A stretch of 64,000 nt of DNA, taken from the NCBI RefSeq assembly GCF_047663525.1, contig NC_092590.1:8142001-8206000 (forward strand), read 5' to 3'. A program made the translations under genes and the position numbers. This stretch comes from Anas platyrhynchos (Eukaryota; Chordata; Aves; Anseriformes; Anatidae). Of this stretch, positions 11,157-22,012 are shown piece by piece. The notes beneath the pieces are model-generated. The model saw nothing but the letters and a program-made list of their open reading frames with translations, was not told the DNA's origin and did not search any database. Positions within the stretch are counted from its first letter, which is position 1. Every line of letters begins with the position of its first letter.

Positions 11157-13126
11157 ATGTACTCTATAATTTGAAGGCAGGATTTATAGATATTTGAGCA
11201 TCAGAATTAAATAACAATAATCCCTCTTTCACATCACAGTTTAATTCTGCAAACAGGGAGTGTACTCATTGAAGCCACATTGAATTAATCCTTCTCTGAC
11301 AGTGTAGAACTTTTCAGTTAGTCTTTATTGGAATATGGATTGGATTGGATGGTAGCACCCCTAGGTGTTACTATGCTATCCAGGCCAGTGTTATATGACA
11401 ACACCCATCCAATGTCCAGAAGACCTGAGCAGCCAGGTCATTACCTCATACTTTTCACAGCCCTTCTTTCTGCATTATGCTATGAAAATAAAACTACTGA
11501 TAAGAGGTGAAAGGAGATGAGAGAAGATTTAAGCAAGGCTTACATTGGCCAGTCATTAGCTAAAGTGAAAATAATAAAAATTAAAAAAAAAAAAACAAAC
11601 AAAAACATATTTTTAGAAACTTCTGCATCAACAAGATCCCTAAAAGAACACAATTTCCTGTCTTCCAACATTATTGTCCTACACATCAAGAACTAAATTC
11701 TAAATAGACTAGAGAGCTATATGGCTGACAATAGCTACTATAGCAAGAGTTATAAACTAAGTATCATTATTATTTAAAATATATTAAAAAAAAAAAAAAC
11801 TGTTGGAGGGAGTGCAAAACTTCCAAATTTAAGGGCATAAGAAATCTTCTAAAACTGTGGGATTAGGAAAAAAAAAATCTGCCATTGATTTATCCTACAA
11901 ATGTCACTTTAAAGGTGTTTGCCAAAGATTACTGGAGGCAGTTCAGTACAGTTGAGTGGAACTGGCTGTTAAAATCCCATATGTTTCCCAACGCAGTTGT
12001 TAAAACCCCCATTAGTAGAAGAGTGTGTTGTGTCCTTCTAGTTGTATCCATTCTTCTCCTCCTTTCCTCATCCTCCCACCAGGCTCAAACCAGGAGGACC
12101 TTGGCTCTACCTTCATCCTCCACTACTCATCCCAGTACTGGGACTAACCAATGGTGTGGCAGGAACACCCCCAGAATCCGAAACATCTGAATTTCATGTC
12201 ACAGTCAATGTCAGCGAGAGGATACAGGGACAGGGGGGTGGCTGAGCACTGCAGCTCCCATGCTGCAGGGACACGATCACGCTAGGATTGTTGCGGCCAG
12301 ACGGGTAATTTACAGCTGGTGTGAAGGTTACCAGAGTGGGGCATACCAAAGCCATCTCATTAACTCCTCCTACCCTCCAATCCAAAGCGTCACACTTCAG
12401 GTAAGAGCACAAATTAAAGGAAAAATAACAGCAACACAAAAACCCATAAATCTCTTTACCACATAAAAGCTGGGAATGGAGAGAAAGTTGGGCAGAGCGC
12501 CAGCTTCCTGCCACTTTGCAGACAAAGCATGTCACACCTTTAGTTTGGAAGTTCATAAATAGATTAAAACTGTTGATATTTCAGAGGCCAGCGAGCAGGA
12601 ACAAGGTAATTTCTTTTTAAACTCCAATGACTACATCCAACAACAAGACTGCCATGTTGGCAGTAGGTATATAGTAGGTTTTGGGGGACCTTTTGTGGCT
12701 TCCCCCCAGTTTGCAGCATCTGTAACCAAGGAGAATCAGAGACGGGAAGTAAAGCGAGCATTGACATTTTTCAAGCGATCCCCCAAAAGCGGCGTATGAG
12801 AACGGAACATTTCCATTATGCAGTTGGTACAACTCCTAGTCAGTTCAAGTATATCTCCCTCACGTCACACCCAGCGCTGGTAAGCAGATCACTTTGCTCA
12901 CAGGCATCCAGCTGGATCAGCTCACAAGTGCTCTGCATGACTGCACGTTCATAGGCAGGTCTTAGACATCCAAAGCTCTGCATAAGCCAGAGCAGCAGTT
13001 CCCTAACGAGGAGAGTAGCACCTAGTATTTGAGATACAAGTTCAATTCCCTCTACATAATAAACTCCTTCATTACTCTGTCCTGCCATTCTCTATCTGAA
13101 AAATAATCCACTTCTACTGCATGAAA
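11157..13126. other. Non-coding stretch between two CR1 copies
   Basis: AT-rich in the left half, with poly(A) runs at 11,583-11,595 and 11,786-11,798. The right half (about 12,040-12,500) is GC-richer. A CAG/GTAAGA sequence at 12,398-12,406 resembles fused acceptor and donor, but its pyrimidine tract is weak. No gene recognised. Confidence 0.5.
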
Positions 13127-13286
13127 GAATCACAGAATCACAGAATTTCTAGGTTGGAAGACACCTCAAGATCATCGAGCCCAACCTCTGACCTAACACT
13201 AACAGTCCCCACTAAACCATATCCCTAAGCTCTACATCTAAACGTCTTTTAAAGACTTCCAGGAACGGTGACTCCACCACTTCCCT
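13127..13286 (-). mobile_element. CR1 LINE 3' fragment, 5'-truncated (longer copy)
   Basis: It opens with GAATCACAGAATCACAGAAT (CR1 tail repeats) and continues with TTCTAGGTTGGAAGACACCT, CAAGATCATCGAGCCCAACC, TCTGACCTAACACTAACAGT and CATCTAAACGTCTTTTAAAG up to GACTCCACCACTTCCCT, in the order of the avian CR1 3' UTR on the complementary strand. About 160 bp are kept; similarity is lost after CTTCCCTA. The 3' end is at the left, so transcription of the source element ran right to left. No coding region is retained and the copy is certainly inactive. The sequence variant is the main clue to a waterfowl-like bird. Confidence 0.95.
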
Positions 13287-14350
13287 ATAAAGTCTTGTAG
13301 ACACTCCTATTAGAAGAGCAGGAGACATGTAAATCTCTGCAATGTAGCTGGAGGAGCAAAAGCAAATCTAAAATGACTCTGCAAAGTGCTTAAGTTTAGA
13401 CTTAACTGCAGCAGTTGCCCTTTGTGCACCTTTCATAACACGGTTTTCTGAATTCATTGAAGACTTCGGGGAAGAATTTGGTTTTAATTCAGAGAACAAG
13501 CCTGCTTAAACCTTGCTTCTGGATGGAGTAATCAGAGGGGGGTTCGGTTATTTTATTTCTCCCATAACATAAATTATGTGAGGCTATGTGTCGGTCTTAG
13601 AAGATCCTGCATCTGGAGATGGGACTTTTGCCAATTATGTCATAATTTTTCTTGCCTGAAGTGCCTTGTATTCGTTATATAGGAATCAAAATTCTAAGCA
13701 GTTCAGGTGGTGAGTAGATTTCCCTGTGACGATGAAGTATATTTTATGTTAGACTCTTAGGCCAGCTTCCTGCCACTTCATAACAAAAATATGATTAATG
13801 GTACGTAAAATCCATATTTTAGGATAGAAATAAATTGGGCCATTGCAGTATTTCTATTTATCTGGGGAAATTTTATTCTGTCATTGCTTGACAATGTAAT
13901 TCTACAGAATAAAACAAGGCTTTGTACTTAGGGAATTTCACTTCTGTGTTTAAAAAATATTTTTACTGTAAAATGGTGTAGGAAAGGCCTGAATTTAAGA
14001 GATTAATAAATTAGATAAGTGCTTTCTTAAAAGGATATGCCAAGGCACTTTTTACAGATGGAATAGTAGTAGGCATAATCTTATTTTAAGTAAAAATAAA
14101 CAAATGAATGAATGGAGTTTATTTTTATACAGGAGTATGAAGAGCAGATTTTTGGTGACTAGGAGAATAACGAGTTTTAGCAATTACAATGAATTCACAG
14201 AAATCTGCGGGAAGGGAAGGCATTAAAACATTGTATCAGCCAAATACATGTTCAGTGCGTGTGTGTATGTATAATAAAATAACATTTAAGTCTTGCTGGA
14301 GAGATTTTTAGCCAGACATCTCAAAGAGCTTTCCTAATGGGGAAAATACC
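13287..14350. other. AT-rich non-coding stretch
   Basis: No gene seen. 13,560-13,990 has a conserved-looking texture with repeated homeodomain- and SOX-type cores (for example CATTGCTTGACAATG at 13,883-13,897, an inverted CATTG/CAATG pair), but this is only an impression from reading. Confidence 0.4.
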
Positions 14351-14460
14351 ATTTCACAAGGGAACAAGGGAGACACAGAGCAGCAAAGTCACTTTTCAAG
14401 GCATCTGCTTGGTCAAAGAACAAAGAGTAGAAAAGAGTTGTCCTCTCTTAGAGTCTGGTT
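14351..14460 (-). repeat. Ancient MIR-like SINE relic (degenerate)
   Basis: The order TTTCACAAGGGAACAAGGGA, GACACAGAGCAGCAAAGTCA, then TTGGTCAAAGAACAAAGAGT parallels the reverse complement of the MIR 3' half: a GGGGAAACTGAGG-like phrase, then CACAGAGAGGTTAAGTGACT, then CCAAGGTCACACAGCTAGTA. Spacing is approximately kept but identity is low. The L2/MIR family cannot be resolved without an alignment. Confidence 0.45.
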
Positions 14461-15559
14461 TTATACACTAGACTTATCACACACTTACGCTGAAGACACA
14501 GTATTGTTCTGTAGAAAAACTGTGTGGATTTTTTTGGCTCAAAACCCCAGTAGACAGCAACATAGTGCCCCTTACCCTTGTTCCCCATGGATATTGGTTT
14601 TATTCGGGGATTTGAAACTTCCTCATTTTGCTGGAGGAAGGCTTCATGTTCACGGGGGAAAGGAAGTGACTAACGAATGGTGATGAATGGACAATGAATG
14701 AGTTTACTTTAGCCAACCTCTGGACAGCCCTTCTGACAATATTTCTCAAAATGTCACAGGATCACAGCAGGGTTGGCATTGCTTGGGGTTGAGGTGTTAG
14801 AATCGAGACCTGAAAGTGGTGTTTTTGTGGACAGACCTCAATGCAGATGGACAATGCATGGAAACCTGATGGGGGGGGGATTTAGAAAGGAAGCCTTTGG
14901 CTTTCTTCTGAATGGCAGCTTTGAAGGGATCACAGTTACCTACATGGTAAAGAACCTGCAGACACCTGAGGGTTACCTTTATACACCCAAAACATCCTTC
15001 ACTTTGAAATCTGTAGCCTTCATCCAAATCCCTTATGTGTGGTCAAGGAACAGGATGTTTCTCTTTTCCTGCTTCTCCCTTTCCTTTTCCATCCCACCCT
15101 TACTTCCTTCCCTTTCTCACCAGAAGATGCACCTGTGCCATATCCTAACTAATCCAAAGCACGTTTCTATGAAACAAAGGCAGCAGCCACACTGTGCATG
15201 GTCGATCAGCAGCAATGGCAATTTGCACCCAATACCAAACTCAGCTGCAAGACAGCAGCTTCCTCCTTCCAGCTGCAGCCCAGAAATTCAGACATCCAAG
15301 GCTGGTAGGTGCAGCATCCTGATGTGAGATGAAGAAGTTTGGATATGATTTACTGTTAAAATCACTCCTGGAGCTGGCTGGGCTACAAACAGGGAACACA
15401 TCACACATCTCTACAGTTGCAAGGCAGTGGTCTAACTACTGCAATAGCTCTTCCTCGGTAGTTTCTTCCAGATGTAATCAGAAGTCAAACTGCGCATTCA
15501 TATTAAGATCAGGTGAGGCTTGCACATAATTTTAAACCCAGTTCTTTGCCTCTCTTGCC
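14461..15559. other. Non-coding stretch, no recognised gene
   Basis: An open frame of about 184 codons at 14,773-15,327 has no recognisable domain and no splice context I trust. TCACAGGATCACAG..GGGTTGG at 14,754-14,776 faintly recalls a CR1 tail but the following bases do not match. 15,060-15,120 is a pyrimidine-rich run. 15,410-15,450 (GTGGTCTAACTACTGCAATA) resembles an L3/MIR-type phrase weakly. Confidence 0.45.
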
Positions 15560-15590
15560 TCTCTCATCATTCACAGTGAATGATGAGAGA
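15560..15590. repeat. 31-bp perfect palindrome (15-bp arms, 1-nt centre)
   Basis: The left arm TCTCTCATCATTCAC (15560-15574), a single A (15575) and the right arm GTGAATGATGAGAGA (15576-15590) are exact reverse complements. The symmetry ends sharply at both sides. As RNA or single-stranded DNA it would form a strong hairpin with almost no loop; in duplex DNA it could extrude as a short cruciform. No transposon ends or target duplications are evident around it. A sequencing or assembly fold-back is an alternative, though those are usually longer. Confidence 0.97.
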
Positions 15591-16573
15591 TTTTTAGCCA
15601 GGTTGTCCTCTTTCACAAAGGACATTTTGAGGTACTTTTCTGAACTATGACAAAGATTTTCAAGGCAGCAGAGACAAAAGTTAAGCTGCAGATGCCACTG
15701 GAAGATTAAAGAAAGGAACTTAACACTTCGTTCTTTCAAACTTTGGGTATAACGTATCTGTTGTGGTTTAGCTTTTTTAGATGTTAATATTGCAAAGAAC
15801 TTCTTCCTATTTGTGCAAAAAAAAAAAAATTACAGGAGATCAAGAGTTATCTAACACGCATAATGTAAGCAAATTATTTGTGAAGGCACAGTAAGCCTTG
15901 TGGTCAACTGTGTTGTACAAAATATTAGAAGGAAAATGTGGCCTCCGGTATCATTACACACTTATGCTCAGCACTAATAAAAAAAAAGTAAATGACCTGA
16001 TATCATATCCAAGACAAATTCAACCTTCTGGTAGGAAACAGTATGAAATTTTGTTGTCTGAGTTATGTTCTAATCAGAATTTTGGATGAATTTGGCAATG
16101 CCATGCAAACTCAAACCAAGCTGAACACCATGGTGCTTTGTTGCCAGAACAGATTTCTTACATAGGTCCAAACAGTCTGGTATCACACTTTTTATTATAG
16201 ATGGGACACAATTAGAATGTAAGTGGATAGTTTTTTGAAGGTGTGTGTGGAGGTAATAACCTTGTAAAACCAAAGGACAACATACTAAGACTTACATTTA
16301 AAAATATGCGACTAGTTCTTACTGACTCCAGTTGGTCAATCACATTCCGGAGCAGAATGGATGTCTGCTGAGCTCCTAGTCCCTGGCAGTTCTGGGCTGC
16401 CAAATAAAACCAAGAAAAAGCACTTGGAACAGAGCAAAAACTTAGTTACTCAGTAACGTTTCTACTGGGATTTCCACCTGGCAGTTGAACACTGGAACTT
16501 GAGCTTACACAGAGGGTTCAAGTTCAGAAACTGCTCCAAAACCTCAAAGCAATTACTTATTGAGTTGGGCTGG
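15591..16573. other. Non-coding stretch, nothing recognised
   Basis: AT-rich sequence with a short A13 run near 15,816. No gene, RNA gene or clear interspersed repeat. Confidence 0.5.
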
Positions 16574-16577
16574 AAAA

Positions 16578-16623
<46 letters not shown>
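16574..16623. repeat. Compound microsatellite A13-(TA)n-(CA)n
   Basis: A run of 13 A passes directly into about eleven TA units and then about eight CA units. This structure is typical of a poly(A)-seeded microsatellite and is likely to vary in length between individuals. Confidence 0.95.
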
Positions 16624-18179
16624 GAAATTTGATGGCTTAGCTACACTTCCAAAATTCCTTTTCAGATACCAAAACATTTATGTGAACAGTTGGTGTTAGA
16701 AGACTTATACCCTTAAAATTAGAAAATCATCTTCTGTTATCTTCTGACAGTATCTAAGAACTTGGTTCTAGCCAATGGGTTCAAAAACAATTAAATATTT
16801 CATTTGTATTGTATCTAAACTCTTGTTCTGACTTGGCCTCAAATCTTAGCATAGACTGACGTACATCCCAACCTCATGCCTGTTGCTTGCCATATCCCAT
16901 ACTACTCTCTACATTTGTCTGAGTAGGGGAGGAAGACAAGAAGTCAGGATAAGGGTTGTTTACACAGAAAGAATAAAAAATATTTTTGATAACCTAGGAT
17001 GTGTATAGAACCCATCAACTTTAATAAATTATATTCCTTATGTAACAGGCTTAATGAGAAAATGAGAAGGCAGAACTGCATTTTGTGTTTATTTATTTCC
17101 TTTTCCTTTTGGATTGTATGATAAAGCCCTGTGTCAGGCCAAAGCTATTAAACCCATCACAACATGTGAGCAAATGTGACTCAGTCAGAACACATTACAT
17201 GCAGGAAGGGAAAGATGCAAAGATAAGATATTAGGACTGAAATCAATACAGGATTCTCTTTTACATATCCCAACAGTCTCATTAACTTCAAAGTAGCTGA
17301 TATGAATGTAATTAAAGAGCAGAACAAACAGCAAAAGGGGAAAAAAAACATAGGGCCCTGTTTCAAGATTCTCACTAAAATGGCATAGCACAGGGCTGTA
17401 CAATAAATTACAGGATACACTATGCCAAACCTAGCAGGATTTTTTTTTTAAAACAAATAATAGTGACATTTTAAACAATGTAAATTGTATAAACACGGGC
17501 ATCTGCAGTTTAAACACAAATAAGCACTGCCACCAGGGAATAACTTTAAACCGCAACAAACATAAATTCTTGGTGCCCTAATGTGCTAACCCAAGCTCCG
17601 GTGTTGTAGCTGACTAGTAGGAGCAAACCTGTGTGCCACTCACACAAGATATTCCCGTACCAAAAAAAAGAAGGTGGTGCACCATGGTGGAGCTGAATAC
17701 CAAAGCTTAGCTGGGGAACTTGCAAATAATCTTTGAACAGTGCCAATCACAGTGGACACCCATCATGCCTGGAGCAAAACAAAATCACAGGACAAAATCT
17801 AACTTCAAGGGCATTATATGGCAGTCACTGGAAATTGGATGCTGGGTTGCTCGTAGGTGCTTTCCACTCCCTGGGGTGGGCAGCAGGAGGGAGCCTGCAC
17901 TGCTGCCAGCAGCATCACCCAGCAGCCAGACAGGACACCTTGGTAATGGCCAAAAACCAGCTCAAGAAATGGGTGCAGAAGGCCTGGGGAAACAATCCTC
18001 TGGCATTTTCCACCAGCTCTAAATTCCTAAATCCTCCCCCTCCTGCTCACCCCACAAACATGAATCGAGGGATGGATGGGATGACAGTGCAGAACACCCT
18101 CAGTGGAGCATCAGCCCCTATTTCAGATATACATTGCTGAATGCTCCTACCAAGTGCTAAATTAAAATTTACAGTAGTG
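16624..18179. other. Non-coding stretch, nothing recognised
   Basis: AT-rich in the left half, somewhat GC-richer at 17,830-18,080. Overlapping short frames have no known motif. No gene or repeat family recognised. Confidence 0.5.
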
Positions 18180-18490
18180 CTAATTGAAGTCATATTTCTG
18201 TGTGTGCTGCGTGCTGTTAGGCAAGAGGAGATTTCTTTTCCTGGAGATTAAAACATCACTAACGTCTTTTTGTGTTTATACCAGTTTAATGCAAAAGCAA
18301 AACATAATTATAGGAGGCCGTTAATGGATTAGATGGCCAGTGTTGCTCTCTAGCTGTGTTCCAGTTTTTCCTCTCTTGGCTTTGTGCTGTCTGTTGTCAT
18401 CTCCTAATTATCTGTTCCCTGTTCAGTTGGCAGCTCTAATAGTTTGGGGGTATTATTCAAACCCAAATTAATTTGTGTTTTTCAGGAATT
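18180..18490. promoter_or_regulatory. Conserved-looking homeodomain-motif block (putative CNE)
   Basis: The stretch is dense in homeodomain-type cores: CATAATTATAGG (18,302-18,313), GTTAATGGATTAGATGG (18,320-18,336), CCTAATTATC (18,403-18,412) and CAAATTAATTTG (18,464-18,475). The last is a perfect 12-bp palindrome built on TTAATT. It has no coding frame and little simple sequence, the usual look of developmental enhancers in vertebrate gene deserts. Conservation has not been tested. Confidence 0.3.
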
Positions 18491-20009
18491 GCTGAAAGAG
18501 TAGGAGTTTTATTTGGAGCTAGATATGGCAATAAAATTTTTTATCAGATGCAAAAGCGAAATATTTTTTTTTTCTGGCTGACTTTCACTGCCAGAAACTA
18601 TTCACACCGATCAGCAAGAGCAGAGAAGGCACTGATATCACAAAATAAAACGGGAACTTCTGGAAGCATTTGGCAGCTCATTGGTTTCCACATAGCCTAA
18701 CATCACTACGTACGTTTACAGTAGTTTCTGAGGGTAGAAAGCCATAACACTTCTGTAAAATGTCAGTATATTCATTCATGCAGCTAGTGAATTAGCAGTT
18801 GAGAATAGCACATAGCACTTACATAGTGAGAAATCCTGGTAGGGATTGCAAACCTGCAAGTCCCTTACAAACTGCTTGAGCATTAAACACCATGCAGCCA
18901 TTCTTCCTAATTTGGGCAGCACATTGTCACCATCCACAAAAACATACAGTGAAAAATAGTCACAGAGATCTATTGCAAGCATTCTGATGAAAAAATAATC
19001 GATGAATGCATTTCATAGATACTGAGAAAACACGGTGTTTCCTGAATCTAATGATCCAGATGCATTCAGCTCCCAGTGTTTTTTATAGAAAAGCAGGTTG
19101 CACAAAAGAATTTCTTGCAACAGTCTCATACAACCTTTTAAAGATGAAAACATCCCCTTTATTAGATCTTGGAAATGAATTTTGGGGGAAAAGAGAATGA
19201 GAAAGGGGAAAAAAAAAAAAAAAAAGAGGGAGATGGAGGCAAAACAAACGCAAAAAAAAAGTTCATTTGAAACTGATCAAACCCCATTTTCTCCCTCTGC
19301 ATCAGAAATCTCTTTTATTTCGGTGATGAATTCATTTTCAAAGACATGCCGATCCTTTTGAGGGGAATTCCGGATCTTACAGCTGTGCAATCTGCCCTGC
19401 AGTGTACGCCTTGCTCGCCCACCTGCTTTCTGCAAAACACCACGAACTTCCCAGAGCTGAGGCTGTGCCAGTATCACTGTGCTTTATACTTGTCACTGAT
19501 CTCCAGCAAAGACAATGCCCAGCCCGTTATATTCCCAGGTAAAAGTGGTAAAGTTCAAAACTGGGTATGAATGAGTTAGAGGAACTATTGTTACCTTGCA
19601 GAGGGTTATATTGTATTATGTATGGTGTCCTGTTAATAATGCATGGTTTTACACAGCACTTAAAAAGCGGTTTCATTAAACAGTTTCATTTTAAGAATAA
19701 TTTGTTAAGAATGCAGCTTCTAAAAAAGGCTAAATTCTTGTTCCATATTCAAAGTGTAACCCACATGCTGAGAATAAAGGCACAGTCCTATTTTAAACAC
19801 ATATTACAATTCATGCTTTGAAACATCTTATAAGTCTTGCCTTAAGTACTTCCCATTTGATAGTTACTTCATTTTTGCCTGCTTTTGTTTTCTTCTTCAT
19901 TCATGTTGATTTAACAATATATATTAAAATTTTAATTTCTTCGCTTGCTGCGCATTCAGGTGCCCACAATGAGCCGAACTCCACTGTTTAAAAGCATGTT
20001 TACTGGGGC
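18491..20009. other. Non-coding stretch with a purine/poly(A) tract
   Basis: 19,182-19,240 is a nearly pure purine tract with A17 at 19,209-19,225 and an A9 run near 19,252. The remainder is AT-rich without recognisable genes. A CAG/GTAAAAGT pair occurs near 19,540 with only a moderate pyrimidine tract. Confidence 0.5.
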
Positions 20010-20051
20010 AAAACTACGTCCCTTTGTTCTCCTGAGGGCAAACGTAGTTTT
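20010..20051. repeat. Hairpin-forming inverted repeat (10-bp arms plus inner stem)
   Basis: AAAACTACGT (20010-20019) and ACGTAGTTTT (20042-20051) are exact reverse complements. Inside them CCCT (20020-20023) and AGGG (20035-20038) also pair, leaving a CAA bulge and an 11-nt loop, for 14 base pairs over 42 nt. The loop side holds CCTTTGTTCT, a good SOX-type site. The stem contains CpG, uncommon in AT-rich neutral DNA. It is too short for a typical pre-miRNA. Confidence 0.9.
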
Positions 20052-21994
20052 ATTATCATGGAAGATTAAAAGACCTGACCCTTGGCACTGAGAAATATTG
20101 TGGCAACTCCTACAACTCCTGACTTGAATACTCTAAAGTACGGTCCCTTGGTAGCTGGCAGAGCACTAAAATGTATACTGTAGCTGGCAGAGGTGTTTAT
20201 GTTCAGCTTTCATCTTACGCGTGCATTAGCTGCAGAATTGACTATATTGTCAGGAGAACAATGCATCAAGTCCAGGCCTGGCAGATCCTATCTGATGGGC
20301 AGGTAAAGCAATAGGAAAGCAGGCACTCATTTCAAGAAAAACACCAAACTGCAGTCAGATGCGCACTATACCTCCCTTGCTGGTGGAATTAAACCAATTC
20401 CCTCCTCCTTGATGAGGGCTAATGCACAGCCAGCTCCAGGAGCACACGCATCGCCAATGGGGAGCAAATCACGCTCAGCAGCGTGCCAAAATGGGGGTGG
20501 AACAAGAATTCCTCCAAGGAAAGCCATCACCCGTACACAAAGACAAAAGACAGCAAGTGGAAAAAGATAACCATTTTTACCCCAGCCTGAGTAAGGCTGA
20601 GCAGGCTCTTTTTTTTCTTGTAACAGAAACCACACGGGCTTTCCCAGCTTCAGCAAACAGCACTGCCAACCTGCCTGATTTCGTTAGGAATGTTGCGCTG
20701 CCTGATGTCTTCTTTCAGCCCCTGCTCCTCAGAGTCCCTTCATTACGAGACCCTCTCTTCTCCGCTCCAGAAGAGCTGCGACACCTTTCTAGCCCTCGTG
20801 ACCACAGAAGCGACCTCAAGAACAGCTCCCAGCAGGACAATAAGCTTCCCGCTGTGGGTGCTCACCCCGCAGCCCTCCAGACCAGAGACTAGAGCAGGCT
20901 TGGATGACAGCAGACTGCCCACAGCAAGAGCTCGCCAGGCAGGGAACGCTGATAACCGCCAGCTGCACCAGCAGGGGATGCCAGCATCTAATACCAGCCA
21001 TCATCGCCAGCGAGCTCCGGGTGATCTGTGCCAGGGGCTACGGGGTCTAAATCCAGCCCAACATTTCCACTGCAAAAGTACAGAAAAACCTAGCTGGCTT
21101 TTCTCTATTAGAACTGCTTTTACGGAGAATAACTTTTAAATTACTTTAAAATAAATTAACAGAATCAAATGTTTTTTACCTTTCTTTCCCCATGTGGGCA
21201 AAAGAGCGACCAGAGAATAAAGTAAGAAAAAAAAAAGACAGCTTCACCTACAGATACAGAATGAGTTTTCAAAGCCAGCATGCTAGGAAAAGCATTTGTT
21301 TGCTTACAAACTCTCAAAGTGCAATAGATTAAAGCACAGAAAGTATGTGCTAATGTTCACAGCTCCTTCCCAATGCATTTATATAGTCACCTAGAAGACA
21401 GTGTGCAATTTTTGTTCTTTTCTGTAGACTGCTGAAGAAGTAGTTCATGACTGAGCACTAGGAAAAGCTGTGGTTGAAAACGCACATTTCAGCTCAATTT
21501 ACAGATGGTAACTTTTAAAGACAGAGATTTTTGAAGTTTATTCGTAAAATGAAATTTTTACCTTGTACCAGATGATTCTAAATTCTCTATTTCTTTAGTT
21601 TAGCATCTCTGTCATGCAAACCATTCTAACTGCCCTTGAGAAAGATCCCATTTCTTCAAAATTTTGCTTCTCACCTGCTAGATTACCCCTTCTTGACCTC
21701 CCGCAACAAAATTATGAATGTGCCCTTATGAAACCCACCCCATGAATACAGCTGTTTTGGAACACAAAGAAGCACTTCCTAAACAACGTAGGACAGGATT
21801 TTCAATTGCACTCTCATATAGCCCACTTCTTTTGTTTTCAGTCAGTGATAAGACACTGCTGATTTTACTGGGAACTATGAAAAAAACACAGCTTGCCATG
21901 AAAATACAGTCTTCTGTTTTCTCTTGTTAATTGCAATACATTTAAACCAGGATTTTCAGAAAGATCATGATCACAGTATTACTTGTACTCCTTT
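20052..21994. other. Non-coding stretch with a GC-richer block
   Basis: 20,380-21,070 is GC-richer and has overlapping frames of up to about 155 codons with no known motif. The rest is AT-rich. No gene recognised. Confidence 0.5.
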
Positions 21995-22012
21995 CCCCCC
22001 CCCCCCCCCCCC
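21995..22012. repeat. Poly(C) tract (C18)
   Basis: Uninterrupted run of 18 C, preceded by TTT and followed by GAAG. Long C/G homopolymers are much rarer than A/T runs in vertebrate DNA and can adopt i-motif or G-quadruplex-like structures. Length is prone to sequencing error, so the exact count is uncertain. Confidence 0.95.

Noticed and set aside
14754..14800. CR1-tail-like TCACAGGATCACAG followed by GGGTTGG
   Set aside because: Only about 20 bases agree with CR1; the sequence after GGTTGG does not continue as CR1.
14773..15327. 184-codon plus-strand frame
   Set aside because: No recognisable domain, no plausible splice borders, and ends in unrelated pyrimidine-rich sequence.
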